Below, piece after piece: positions 33,489-42,995 of a DNA stretch of 64,000 nucleotides. The notes below the pieces were generated by a model. That model was not told where the DNA came from, ran no database searches, and saw only the letters and a list, made by a program, of their open reading frames with translations. The stretch lies in the NCBI RefSeq assembly GCF_029531845.1, contig NZ_JAMBPV010000001.1:62001-126000 (forward strand), written 5' to 3'. Source of the DNA: Staphylococcus equorum (GTDB lineage Bacteria; Bacillota; Bacilli; Staphylococcales; Staphylococcaceae). Position 1 is the first letter of the stretch. Each line of letters starts with the position of its first letter. A program made the position numbers and the translations under genes.

Positions 33489-34919
33489 TCAATCCACCCC
33501 TTTGTGTTGAAACTCAACTTTACCTATTGTTCCAATTGAATTACGGCCAATGTTAAATATACCTTCTAAATCATTTTCTGCTATGGTAGTAACAATTTTC
33601 AACCCAAATGATGGTTGAAAGGCACTTTCTTCTTCACCCGTATCTTGAACTTCAAGCTTTACGGTATCCGAGTCTTCATTGTAAGCTAGCATTACGTTTA
33701 TGCTACCCTCGGTTTGATTGTTGAAAGCATGTGTTAAACAGTTCGTAATTAGTTCATTTGCAATCAACGCAACTGAGACTGCAATATTAGATACTAAATT
33801 AATATGTTCATCTGTCTGATATGTGATATGTAATGTTTTATTCGATGATTCGTTATAAACGACCATATTACCTATCTTTTTAATCAATTTATCGATATTC
33901 ACCGTATCCGTCGATGATTCATCTAGAATGACTTCATATACAGAGGCGATACTTAGAATACGATTTAAACTTTCTTGGAAATATTTTTCACTACCATTTG
34001 GCAAGCCGCGTCTCATCTGTAACCGCAATAAACTTGCTACGGTCTGTAAATTATTCTTCACGCGATGATGCACTTCTCTAATAGCTACAGATTTAGAAAT
34101 GAGTTCGCGTTCCTTTTCTTTCAAATCTGTAATATCTTTTAACAGTATTAAATGACCTGTCATTACGCCTTCTTCAAGTAACTGAATGCACTTCACTTGA
34201 AAATAGTGTCCTTTAAGCTCACGTTCTTCAATTGTGATAACTCGACCATCTGTAAGCATATCTTTAATGCTCGGGAACAACGCTACGAAATTCAACCCCG
34301 CTTCACAATCGACGTCCACTAAATCTCTAACCATTGTCTCGCCGGCTAAGTTATAGTAGCGAATGTCTAATGCGTTGTCTAAATCAAACAAACTTTCTTC
34401 AATCATATCCGGTACAAAAATTGGGTCATCACTATTTTGTGAGACGATGTCACTTAATGTTGTTGTCGCCTGCGTCAAAGCTTTTAATCTTTTTTCTTCC
34501 ATTACTTTGTTGCTTACATCTATTTCCATAATCAGTGTGCCAACAATGACATCTTCCAATTTAATTGGTGTAACACTTTGCTCTACTACTTTACCTTCTT
34601 GAGTGATTGCACGGTGTTGTGCAAAATCATCTCCTTCCAATACTTGGAATACAGCGGGTTCAAATTTTTCATATACATTTTCACCAATGACTGAACCTTG
34701 ATATAAACCCTCGTCATTGGTAGGTATAGCTTCCGCTACTACTATAACTTCTCCATCTTTATTAGTAGGACAATCAATAAACACATTCGCTCTGTTTAAA
34801 TCTGCAATCATTTGTAAATGATCAGATACTTCTACGATATGTTGTATAGCCTGTGGTGTTAAACTTGTATGCGTTTTACATAAATTATTTACTTCGTTGA
34901 TAGTTATCATTCCAAACAT
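33489..34919 (-). CDS. eutW: Cytosolic sensor histidine kinase EutW
   Basis: A protein of about 476 residues. The N-terminal sensor is of the H_kinase_N/GAF-like type (about 1-140; ITINEVNNLCKTHTSLTPQAIQHIVEVSDHL is its start), followed by a PAS-like region (about 160-290), an HWE/HisKA_2 phosphoacceptor (IREVHHRVKNNLQTVASLLRL) and an ATPase domain (NELITNCLTHAF; DTGEE; FGLKIV). No transmembrane segment, as for EutW. The open frame extends to a TTG at 34988, but a TTGACA-17-CATAAT promoter (34988-34960) lies inside that extension, so translation starts at 34919 or 34910. Both have weak RBSs. It likely senses ethanolamine or a pathway product. Confidence 0.9.
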   Translation of the reverse strand: MFGMITINEVNNLCKTHTSLTPQAIQHIVEVSDHLQMIADLNRANVFIDCPTNKDGEVIVVAEAIPTNDEGLYQGSVIGENVYEKFEPAVFQVLEGDDFAQHRAITQEGKVVEQSVTPIKLEDVIVGTLIMEIDVSNKVMEEKRLKALTQATTTLSDIVSQNSDDPIFVPDMIEESLFDLDNALDIRYYNLAGETMVRDLVDVDCEAGLNFVALFPSIKDMLTDGRVITIEERELKGHYFQVKCIQLLEEGVMTGHLILLKDITDLKEKERELISKSVAIREVHHRVKNNLQTVASLLRLQMRRGLPNGSEKYFQESLNRILSIASVYEVILDESSTDTVNIDKLIKKIGNMVVYNESSNKTLHITYQTDEHINLVSNIAVSVALIANELITNCLTHAFNNQTEGSINVMLAYNEDSDTVKLEVQDTGEEESAFQPSFGLKIVTTIAENDLEGIFNIGRNSIGTIGKVEFQHKGVD

Positions 34920-34959
34920 AGTTTTGCGAATATTTAGATTTCTTATATATATAACTACC

Positions 34960-34988
34960 ATTATGAAATTTTGACGATTATATGTCAA
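34960..34988 (-). promoter_or_regulatory. eutW promoter
   Basis: Minus strand TTGACA (34988-34983), 17-bp spacer, CATAAT (34965-34960). Confidence 0.7.
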
Positions 34989-35102
34989 TGTATAATGAAA
35001 TAATTTGAAAAATTATAGTAATTTTTCATCATTATTGCTTAGTCTACGTCGCACTTTCATATGGCTTAACATATGTTTTACTTTAAACTTCCTATAATTA
35101 AA

Positions 35103-35152
35103 ACGGGGGGCGGGACAGAAATCAAAATTTGATTTCCTATTCCCACCCCCAC
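35103..35152 (-). terminator. Terminator of rhamnose operon
   Basis: GGGGG and GGGA pair with TCCC and CCCCC, with an inner AAATC/GATTT helix (35105-35150). On the minus strand CGTTTTAAT follows. It lies beyond aldA. The sequence GGGACAGAAATC is shared with other intergenic hairpins here. Confidence 0.8.
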
Positions 35153-35187
35153 AAGACTTCCTATAAACACGCTCGGTTGTAAATTCT

Positions 35188-36621
35188 TTATTCATCTAAC
35201 TGCATATATACGATATGCGTTCTTAAATATTCTTCTAAGCCATGTTTGCCATCTGCCCCGCCAATACCTGATTGTTTTACACCTGCATGGAAACCTTGAA
35301 TTGCTTCAAAGTTTTCTCTATTAATATATGTTTCACCGAATTCTAATTTCTCTACTGCTGTAAATGCTTTTTGGATACTCTCTGTATAGATAGAAGAAGT
35401 TAATCCATATTGACTGTCATTTGCTAATTCAATTGCTTCTTCAAAAGTATCAAATTCAACAATTGGCAATACTGGCCCAAAGACTTCTTCTTGAACAATA
35501 TCCATACTATTTTTACAGTTTGAAATGATTGTAGCTGGATAGAAATAGCCTTGTTGCTCAGGTATCTCTCCACCACATTTAATTACGCCGCCTTGTGATT
35601 CAGCTTTTTTAACATGATTGTGCACACGCTCTTGAGCCTTCTCATTAATTAAAGGACCCATGTCATAACTATGTTCTAACGTATTACCAAAATTAACTTC
35701 GCTCATTTTTCGAACTAATTGTTGAGTGAATTTTTCACTTATACTGGAATGTACATACACACGTTCAGCACAGTTACACACCTGACCTGTATTAATAATA
35801 CGAGAATCTATAATATATTGAATTGCTTTATCTAAATTAGCATCTTCTAATACAATTGCCGGCGCTTTACCACCTAATTCTAAATTAACTTTAGTTACAT
35901 TTTTACTTGCAGCTTCCATTACTTTTTTACCTGCTGAGACACTACCTGTAATAGAAACGAGTGCAACTTTACTATTACTCGCAAGCTCATTACCTACGAT
36001 ACTACCTTCACCATTCACTAAATTAAAAACGCCAGGTGGTAGGCCAACTGAATCTAATATCTCAGTGAATATTTGCGCATTTATAGGCGTTTCTTCTGAA
36101 GGTTTAACTACAATTGTATTTCCGGTAATAAGTGCTGGCGCTGTTTTGCGTGCGATCAAGAAGAACGGAAAGTTCCATGGCAAAATACCTGTAGTCACAC
36201 CCAGAGCTTTTTTATACATTAGAATATGTTCCTTCTTACGATCACTCTGTATGATTTCTCCTTCATATCTTCTTGCCCATTCTGCCATATAATCTATATA
36301 ATCTGCTGTAAAAAATGCTTCTGTATTAGCTAAATCATATGTTTTACCGCCTTCTTGCATAATTACTTTAGTAATTTCTTCACTGCGTTCACGAATACCT
36401 GCTGCAATTTTTTTAAGGTAGTTGCCTCGTTCAATTGCTGGTAGTTCGCTCCATGCATTTTGTGCTTTATCTGCATATTCGATAGCTTCTTTTGTGTCTT
36501 GTTCTGAACCTCTATTTAATTTTGCAATCGTTTCTTCTGTTGCCGGATTTCTCACATCAATTGCATCTTCCATGTTTTTTTCAACAAATGAACCGTTAAT
36601 ATAATCTTTAATATTTATCAT
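35188..36621 (-). CDS. aldA: Lactaldehyde dehydrogenase (AldA-like)
   Basis: This 477-residue NAD-dependent aldehyde dehydrogenase has ILPWNFPFFLIARK, GSVSAGKKVM, catalytic Glu in VNLELGGKAPAIV and catalytic Cys in NTGQVCNCAERVY (the CNCAE form is that of AldA). Its ATG overlaps the stop of the preceding transporter (ATGA). As last gene of a rha operon, it should oxidise L-lactaldehyde released by RhaD to L-lactate. A GGAKGKHGLEEYL-type C-terminus supports the AldA group. Confidence 0.9.
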   Translation of the reverse strand: MINIKDYINGSFVEKNMEDAIDVRNPATEETIAKLNRGSEQDTKEAIEYADKAQNAWSELPAIERGNYLKKIAAGIRERSEEITKVIMQEGGKTYDLANTEAFFTADYIDYMAEWARRYEGEIIQSDRKKEHILMYKKALGVTTGILPWNFPFFLIARKTAPALITGNTIVVKPSEETPINAQIFTEILDSVGLPPGVFNLVNGEGSIVGNELASNSKVALVSITGSVSAGKKVMEAASKNVTKVNLELGGKAPAIVLEDANLDKAIQYIIDSRIINTGQVCNCAERVYVHSSISEKFTQQLVRKMSEVNFGNTLEHSYDMGPLINEKAQERVHNHVKKAESQGGVIKCGGEIPEQQGYFYPATIISNCKNSMDIVQEEVFGPVLPIVEFDTFEEAIELANDSQYGLTSSIYTESIQKAFTAVEKLEFGETYINRENFEAIQGFHAGVKQSGIGGADGKHGLEEYLRTHIVYMQLDE

Positions 36622-37964
36622 ATTTTACTCTCTCCTTCATGAATCATGGTATTTGTTTCTGGTGTAATATTTAAGCCACTATTCGGACTTTCTCCATATC
36701 TTTCGCGTTCAATCTGTTCTAAAGTCTTCCCTTGTGTCTTAGGTGTTAGCACAATGCCAATGACTGCATGAATAACTAAAAATGAAATCATAATTATTCC
36801 AGTAATTTTGAATCCAAGTGATGCTAAAATTGTGGGTAGTACAAATGTATATACTGAGATTCCTGCTCGTACTATAAAGTACATCAAGCCTTGCGCTCCG
36901 GCACGATAGCGCGTTGGGAATAGTTCGCTTGTCCATAAAGCATAAAAGGCTTGGGCGCCTATACCAGCTGCTGACCCCCATAATAAAACAAATAAAATCA
37001 GTGATACCCAGTTCATAGGTGCAAAGGTCAATATAATCCAAGCAACAATACCCATTGTTGCACCTATACTAAATAGTAATCTTTGACTGATACGGTCTCC
37101 TAATTTCATAAACCCAAAATAAGTCGTAACCACGGTACACAGCCATAAAATCGCTTGTAAGATGTTAGCTTGGGCACCACTCAGACCACCAACGCTTTCA
37201 TAAATGAAAGGCATAAAGTATCCCATTGCGCCAGATGTTAAATTCCAGAATAAATAAATTCCTATGAGTAATAACATCGCCTTTAGATTTACTGGATTAG
37301 TAAATAATTCTTTAAAAGCTGATGTCTTTTTAACATTAAATGAAGCTTCTCTTTGCTCTTTTTCCTTTTCTTCTTCCCAAATTTTAGATTCTTCCATACC
37401 TTGTCTAATCCACCACGTAATACCCGCAATAATAAACAAATGTAGAAAAATTAATCTTGAGCCTAATAATCCTAATGGCGCTAACATAACTGCTAAAGTA
37501 AAAGTAATTGCTGGTCCAATAGACCATGCTAGTTGTGCAGTTCCTACACGTTTTGCTCTTTCTTTTTCTGGTGCTTCTTCTGCAATATACGTCCAAGCTA
37601 CAGGTACCCCTATACCTACAGCTATACCAACAATAATTGTACCTGTTAGTAACATTGATAAATTAACAGAAAGTATGATAATTAAAATACCGACCATGTA
37701 TAATAATAAATCGTATTTAAAGATAAATTTTCTACCTAGTTTATCTGTTAATGGTCCACCGATTAATGCACCAATTGCTGCACCTAATGCATTCGCACTT
37801 AACGCACTCAGTAACCCCATCTGCCAATTATCAATATTTAAATATGCTTGCCAGAGTGATAAACTACTCGCCGCTGCAATAATTGAACCCGCTTCTATAT
37901 AATTGGCCATTGCAACTGCGATTGTTGCAAGCCAGCCATTTGTCTTTTTAGGTTTTAAACTCAT
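36618..37964 (-). CDS. MFS transporter, probable rhamnose uptake
   Basis: This 448-residue protein has 12 predicted helices and sugar-porter features: GGPLTDKLGRKFIFKYD in loop 2-3, PVAWTYIAEEAPEKERAKR, WTSELFPTRYRAGAQG and PKTQGKTLEQIERERYG at the end. It sits between rhaM and aldA with short or overlapping junctions. Position makes it the best candidate for L-rhamnose import, replacing RhaT. Specificity is inferred. Confidence 0.82.
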   Translation of the reverse strand: MSLKPKKTNGWLATIAVAMANYIEAGSIIAAASSLSLWQAYLNIDNWQMGLLSALSANALGAAIGALIGGPLTDKLGRKFIFKYDLLLYMVGILIIILSVNLSMLLTGTIIVGIAVGIGVPVAWTYIAEEAPEKERAKRVGTAQLAWSIGPAITFTLAVMLAPLGLLGSRLIFLHLFIIAGITWWIRQGMEESKIWEEEKEKEQREASFNVKKTSAFKELFTNPVNLKAMLLLIGIYLFWNLTSGAMGYFMPFIYESVGGLSGAQANILQAILWLCTVVTTYFGFMKLGDRISQRLLFSIGATMGIVAWIILTFAPMNWVSLILFVLLWGSAAGIGAQAFYALWTSELFPTRYRAGAQGLMYFIVRAGISVYTFVLPTILASLGFKITGIIMISFLVIHAVIGIVLTPKTQGKTLEQIERERYGESPNSGLNITPETNTMIHEGESKI

Positions 37965-37985
37965 AACCTCATCCCCATTTTTCGT

Positions 37986-38300
37986 TTATTTCAAATAGAA
38001 CATCTCTCTCAATTCGGTTGATTTAGGACTATTATCTTCATTCACTTGCATAATATCGGCCATGTAATCCCACCATTTCCGACAAATCGGATTTTGTGCC
38101 ATATTGTTATATGCTGTTTTATCGTTAACATCAAGTACTGCAAATAATTCTCCAGTGGCTTCATTTAGAAAAATACTGTAATCATGCACGCCGCTCTCTT
38201 TTAATAACTGTTTCATTTCAGGCCATAATTCATCATGTCTGCGTTTATATGCTTCATATGAATCTTCATTGACATACATCACCGTTGCGATACGCGTCAC
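37986..38300 (-). CDS. rhaM: L-rhamnose mutarotase
   Basis: This 104-residue protein, the same length as E. coli RhaM, interconverts rhamnose anomers. It has the catalytic-site stretch RRHDELWPEM, HDYSIFLNEATGELFAVLDV and NPICRKWWDYMADIMQVN. It starts at a GTG that directly abuts the rhaD TAG; the RBS GAGGTGAG lies inside the rhaD tail, so translation is coupled. Confidence 0.94.
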   Translation of the reverse strand: MTRIATVMYVNEDSYEAYKRRHDELWPEMKQLLKESGVHDYSIFLNEATGELFAVLDVNDKTAYNNMAQNPICRKWWDYMADIMQVNEDNSPKSTELREMFYLK

Positions 38301-39131
38301 CTATCTCACCTCTACCTCTAAGTATCCTTCTTTGGGTTCAACATTAAATCCTTGAGCTAGCTCCCATAAATTCGCATCTGAAATCGTTTGTTTAATACCA
38401 CCTTGTGCTTGCGCATACGTATATACTTCAGCTGCTTTTTCAATTGTTTCAATGAGACCAAACACTTCGTCTAAATCATGTCCAGCTCCAAACACACCAT
38501 GAAACGGCCAAATAACAGACCTTTGATGTTTCATTTTTTCTGATGTAAGTTGCCCTATTTGTTCTGTACCAGGTACCACCCAAGGGATAATACCAATTGC
38601 ATCTGGAAATACAACGAGACATTCCGTACACATTTTCCATAATGTTTTCGTAAACGCCTTTTCATCTAATTCATGCGTATACGTCATCGCAATCGTATGT
38701 GTGGCATGGCAATGTATGATAACACGGTGTGTAGCATCGACTTCTAAACGTTGGATATGATTCATTAAATGCGTTGGCAATTCGCTTGTTGCTACTGCAT
38801 CATTCACAAAGCCCCATAAAATGTTATAGCTTTTACCATCTGCTGCAATTTTAATTAAACCTAATGCATCTTGTGGATCATCTATAATATTTTTGAAGTA
38901 TTTTCCTGTACCAGTTACAAGAATATATTTATTCGCTAATGGACGAACTTCAAATGGAAGATTTACGTTCCTAATATTACTGCCGTCTTCTGCTAAATAC
39001 GGTTGAACCTTAGCATCATCTAAGATCCAAGATATATTGCCTCCATTACGTTCGTCCCAACCTTTGTGATACATTAAATGTGTAATCTTAGATAATTCTT
39101 TAACTGCGGGAGAATCTACAAAGTTTTCCAA
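38301..39131 (-). CDS. rhaD: Rhamnulose-1-phosphate aldolase
   Basis: This 276-residue class II zinc aldolase cleaves L-rhamnulose 1-phosphate to dihydroxyacetone phosphate and L-lactaldehyde. HCHATH (near 150) and WPFHGVFGAG (near 215) provide the zinc ligands, and GGNISW near the N-terminus binds phosphate. Directly follows rhaA with no gap. Confidence 0.95.
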   Translation of the reverse strand: MENFVDSPAVKELSKITHLMYHKGWDERNGGNISWILDDAKVQPYLAEDGSNIRNVNLPFEVRPLANKYILVTGTGKYFKNIIDDPQDALGLIKIAADGKSYNILWGFVNDAVATSELPTHLMNHIQRLEVDATHRVIIHCHATHTIAMTYTHELDEKAFTKTLWKMCTECLVVFPDAIGIIPWVVPGTEQIGQLTSEKMKHQRSVIWPFHGVFGAGHDLDEVFGLIETIEKAAEVYTYAQAQGGIKQTISDANLWELAQGFNVEPKEGYLEVEVR

Positions 39132-40391
39132 TTAAATTCCTCTTTCCTGTAAAATATTTTCTTCATATTTTTTAATCGGCTCATACCAATCCAGTCCTGG
39201 TTCAGCGTCATTTCTACTACAAAATTCATTCCATATCGCACCAAACGGATACATCTTCATTTCTTCTTGCAACGCTAAACGTCTTGTAAAGTCACCGCTC
39301 TGTTCAACTTCTTTTAATTCATTGATTGGATCTAATAAAGCTTTAAGCAATGCTTTTTGCATATTTCTAGTACCAATAACCCATGCAGCCACTCTATTAA
39401 TAGATGCATCGAAGAAATCTAAACCGACTGTTGTACTCTTGAGTAAATCGTTATAAATGAGTTCTTTCGCTATCTCGTTCAATTCATCATCCAATGTAAC
39501 AACATGATCGCTATCCCATCTTACTGGTCTAGAAACATGTAAACTTAGACCTTTTGTAAATAACTTGAGTGCCGATAATTTGTTAGACACAACTTCTGTT
39601 GGATGATAATGTCCGGCATCTAGTAATATTTGTTTATTTCTTGTTAAGGCATAACCCATATAAAATTCATGAGAACCAACAACATAACTTTCAGAACCAA
39701 TACCAAATAATTTACTTTCTAATGTATCGATATTGTAGCTTTCATCTATTTCTTCTTTGAAAATTTCATCCAAACTCTCCATTAAACGTTTTCGAGGTGT
39801 TAGACGATCTACCGGTGTATCTTTATAACCGTCCGGCACCCAAATATTTGTTGTTGAAGGCTGGCCTAATTCTTTACCAAAATATTCACCGATTTTTCTA
39901 GATTTTTTACAATGTTCTATCCAAAAGTCTCTAATCGATTTATCCGGATGTGCTAATGTGAATCCATCTTCTGACTTCTCATGACTAAAGCACGTTGGGT
40001 TAAAATCTAATCCCAATTCATTTTCTTTTGCCCATTGAACCCACTGCTCAAAATGCTTTGGCTCTATTTCATCTAAATCGATTGCTGCTTCAGATTCGGC
40101 ATAAATACCATGTAGATTAATTTTATGTTTTCCTGGAATATGTTTTAAAGCTTCTTCTAAATCACTTCTGAGTTCCTCTCCATTGCTTGCTTTACCTGGA
40201 TGATTACCAGTGACTGATATACCTCCTGATAATTCTTGATTGAAAAGGAAACCTTCTACATCGTCTCCTTGCCAACAATGGATGGAGATTTTAATATCTT
40301 TTAACCTAGTTAAAGCTTTTTCTACATCAACGCCTAATGCTTCATATTGTGTTTTTGCTGCTTCAAATGCTTGTTTATTATACGTACTCAT
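39132..40391 (-). CDS. rhaA: L-rhamnose isomerase
   Basis: At 419 residues it has exactly the E. coli RhaA length. [14 protein letters not shown] near residue 33, [51 protein letters not shown] and VRWDSDHVV carry metal and substrate ligands. Its start overlaps the end of rhaB by 14 bases. Confidence 0.96.
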   Translation of the reverse strand: MSTYNKQAFEAAKTQYEALGVDVEKALTRLKDIKISIHCWQGDDVEGFLFNQELSGGISVTGNHPGKASNGEELRSDLEEALKHIPGKHKINLHGIYAESEAAIDLDEIEPKHFEQWVQWAKENELGLDFNPTCFSHEKSEDGFTLAHPDKSIRDFWIEHCKKSRKIGEYFGKELGQPSTTNIWVPDGYKDTPVDRLTPRKRLMESLDEIFKEEIDESYNIDTLESKLFGIGSESYVVGSHEFYMGYALTRNKQILLDAGHYHPTEVVSNKLSALKLFTKGLSLHVSRPVRWDSDHVVTLDDELNEIAKELIYNDLLKSTTVGLDFFDASINRVAAWVIGTRNMQKALLKALLDPINELKEVEQSGDFTRRLALQEEMKMYPFGAIWNEFCSRNDAEPGLDWYEPIKKYEENILQERGI

Positions 40392-41844
40392 AATGAGTGA
40401 CCCCCTTGAATGTGTTAATATCTTGATTTGCGATATGTTTTAACTCTGGTTTGGCTATCTTTTTCGTATCTGTAGAATGCTTAATTAGCGCTCTAGCTTC
40501 TTGGACATTTTCAAATTTACCTGTGCCAATCATTGTTGCTGCTAAATTCCCATATATTGTCGCTTCCGTTGGTCCTGCAATGACGTCGCAATTTGTATAC
40601 AAGGCAGTAAGTTCATTTAAATATTCATTATTGGAACCGCCACCGACGATATTGATTACTTCAATTGGTTCTTTTGTTATTTCGTTTAATTCTTCTATGG
40701 AAATTGCATAAATTATTGCAAGATTCATATAAACACTTTGGACAATTTCACCTAATGTTTGCGGCACTGTTTGGTTCGTCTCGACACAGTAATTTTTAAT
40801 TTCATCCACCATACTGTCAGGGTTAATAAATCGTTGCTCGTTAAAATCGATATAAACTTTAAAGTCTTGATTTTGTTTTGCTTCCTCTACCATTTCAGGA
40901 AATGTGTAATTTTTGGGCCAATCTTTTCGTATACGCTGTATAATCCACATACCTATAATGTTTTTTAAGAAACGATAGGTGTGGTTCATACCGCGTTCAT
41001 TAGAATAGCCGAGTTCTAATGCTGTTTCAGTTACGATTGGATTTTCTAATTCTTTACCTATTAACGACCAAGTACCACTTGATAAAAAGGCCCATTTTTT
41101 CAATTCATCTCCAACAGCACCTAAAACAGCTGATGCGGTATCATGAGATGCTGTTGCATATACATATGTCACAGGTAAATCATCATGGATGTTTAAGTCT
41201 GTATTGATTTGGCCTATGTATGTCCCAGGTTCAATCGTATTTGGAAATTGTTCCTTACCTATTCCTATTGATGTTAGTAACCCCTGATCTAACGAATGAT
41301 CCTTCACTGAGAGTAATTGTGTCGTACTTAAATTAGTAATTTCATTTCTTTTCTTATTGGTAAGTAAATAATTTAAATAATCAGGAATAAGCAAAATATC
41401 ATGTGCTTTATCTTTTAATTCTTGTGTCTCTTCAAACAGCTGATAAATTGTATTAAATGTTAAAAATTGAATTCCAGTTTTTTGAAAAATATCGTATTTG
41501 GAAACTTCGCTAAATAATTTATGCATCGTTGTATCAGTTCGTGAATCCCTATAGGAAACCGCGTTTTGTAAGCGATTCCCTTTATGATCTAAAAAAAGAT
41601 AGTCTACGCCCCACGTATCTATACTTAAACAACACTCTGTGATGCCCATAGCTTTAGCTTTTTTTAAAGAAAGGATAATTTCTCCAAATAAATAGTCAAC
41701 ATCCCACACTTCTTGTTGATTTTGTGCTGTAAACCCATTGGCGAAACGATTGATTTCTTGTGTTTTAATTTGGTCATTGTCGATATTTGCTAAGATGGCT
41801 CTACCACTAGATGCCCCAATATCAACAGCTATATAATGCTTCAA
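40378..41844 (-). CDS. rhaB: Rhamnulokinase
   Basis: This FGGY kinase of about 488 residues has N-terminal [11 protein letters not shown], central [13 protein letters not shown] and [19 protein letters not shown] and the C-terminal [18 protein letters not shown] start at a TTG at 41844 preceded by AGAGGTG with five bases spacing; the frame extends 20 codons further but only through the promoter. It is first gene of rhaB-rhaA-rhaD-rhaM-MFS-aldA. Confidence 0.93.
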   Translation of the reverse strand: MKHYIAVDIGASSGRAILANIDNDQIKTQEINRFANGFTAQNQQEVWDVDYLFGEIILSLKKAKAMGITECCLSIDTWGVDYLFLDHKGNRLQNAVSYRDSRTDTTMHKLFSEVSKYDIFQKTGIQFLTFNTIYQLFEETQELKDKAHDILLIPDYLNYLLTNKKRNEITNLSTTQLLSVKDHSLDQGLLTSIGIGKEQFPNTIEPGTYIGQINTDLNIHDDLPVTYVYATASHDTASAVLGAVGDELKKWAFLSSGTWSLIGKELENPIVTETALELGYSNERGMNHTYRFLKNIIGMWIIQRIRKDWPKNYTFPEMVEEAKQNQDFKVYIDFNEQRFINPDSMVDEIKNYCVETNQTVPQTLGEIVQSVYMNLAIIYAISIEELNEITKEPIEVINIVGGGSNNEYLNELTALYTNCDVIAGPTEATIYGNLAATMIGTGKFENVQEARALIKHSTDTKKIAKPELKHIANQDINTFKGVTHYEYV

Positions 41845-41865
41845 CTTATCACCTCTTTGGTTATG

Positions 41866-41894
41866 ATTATAATCAAACAATCCACATAAATCAA
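41866..41894 (-). promoter_or_regulatory. rha operon promoter
   Basis: Minus strand TTGATT (41894-41889), 17 bp, TATAAT (41871-41866). The divergent regulator gene starts 120 bp away, so the repressor probably acts in this interval. Confidence 0.75.
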
Positions 41895-42014
41895 CACAAA
41901 ACAAAATATTTTGATAATTAATGTGGTTTATATGTTGTTTTCAGTCTTTTTTTGTGAGATTAAAAGCTTTTTTATGTTATAATAATAACAATATATATTT
42001 AGGAGAAATTTATT

Positions 42015-42764
42015 ATGAAGCCATTTGAAAGAAGAAAGTCACTACTAAATCATCTCTATTTAAACAGTGTTGTTTATGTGAATAAATTAGCTTCTGAATT
42101 TAATGTTTCAGAAGAAACAATTCGTCGAGATTTAGAAAAATTGGAAAAAGAAGGTATCGTAGAACGTAATTATGGTGGCGCAAAACTAATCAAAACTGAA
42201 GAACTTCCTTATTCAGTGAGACACACGCGCAACAAAGATAGCAAAGTTATTATTGCTAAAAAAATTGATCAATTTATACAAAATGATACAAGTTTATTTG
42301 CTGATTCTAGTTCTACAATCAATGAAGCTTTAAAACGTTTCGCTATTTCCAATAAACGAATTCATATTATAACAAATGCTGTAAATGCACTATACGAACT
42401 TAATCAAACATCTATGGAAATCAACTCAACAGGTGGCAAATTATTAAAACATTCTTCTGCATTAGTTGGTCCACAAACGACAGAATCAATTAATAAATTT
42501 CATACGGATTATGCCATTTTAAGCTGTAAGGCCCTGTCTAAAGATGGCATCATTACCGATTCTAATGAATACGAATCGCACATTAAAGAACTCATGATCA
42601 ATAAAGCCAAGCAAGTTATTTTGGCAATCGACTCCTCGAAATTTGATGGGAACAGTTTAATAAGTTTTGGACACTTATCCAATATCGACTATATCGTGAC
42701 AGATATTGAATTTGATGACGAATGGAAAAATACCCTCGAAAATCATTCAGTAAAGATAATATAA
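42015..42764 (+). CDS. DeoR-family regulator of rhamnose genes
   Basis: This 249-residue regulator has a DeoR helix-turn-helix (RRKSLLNHLYLNSVVYVNKLASEFNVSEETIRRDLEKLEKEGIVERNYGGA) and a sugar-phosphate-sensing DeoRC domain (DSSSTINEALKRF, GPQTTESINKFHTDYAILSC). It is divergent from rhaB, so most likely it represses the rha operon and responds to rhamnulose 1-phosphate or a related sugar phosphate. An extended -10 TGTTATAAT lies before it, and the RBS is AGGAG. Confidence 0.87.
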   Translation: MKPFERRKSLLNHLYLNSVVYVNKLASEFNVSEETIRRDLEKLEKEGIVERNYGGAKLIKTEELPYSVRHTRNKDSKVIIAKKIDQFIQNDTSLFADSSSTINEALKRFAISNKRIHIITNAVNALYELNQTSMEINSTGGKLLKHSSALVGPQTTESINKFHTDYAILSCKALSKDGIITDSNEYESHIKELMINKAKQVILAIDSSKFDGNSLISFGHLSNIDYIVTDIEFDDEWKNTLENHSVKII

Positions 42765-42841
42765 TTTCTCTTTTTAACTTTCATATCTTATAATCAATGA
42801 ATTAAGAATGAAATTATTAAAATAATAAACATATTATACGA

Positions 42842-42884
42842 TAAGCACTTATCATTCCAAATGCGATGGTAAGTGCTTTTTCTT
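42842..42884 (+). terminator. Terminator of the DeoR gene
   Basis: AAGCACTTATC pairs with GATGGTAAGTGCTT (one bulge), then TTTTC. Confidence 0.88.
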
Positions 42885-42995
42885 ATGTTAATCACAACGA
42901 TGTACATAAAACGGAATTGCATTTGTGTCTAATGAGTGTACAACTCTTTGATGACCTGTGCTAAATTAGAGTCAACAACAAGGGAGGGATTCAAA

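Noticed and set aside
35013..35195. Open frame of 60 codons on the minus strand after aldA
   Set aside because: It runs through the rha operon terminator hairpin, has no supported RBS and reads as low-complexity sequence.
36739..37041. 100-codon frame opposite/offset in the rhamnose MFS gene
   Set aside because: Shadow of a real transporter gene with clear family motifs in the other frame.
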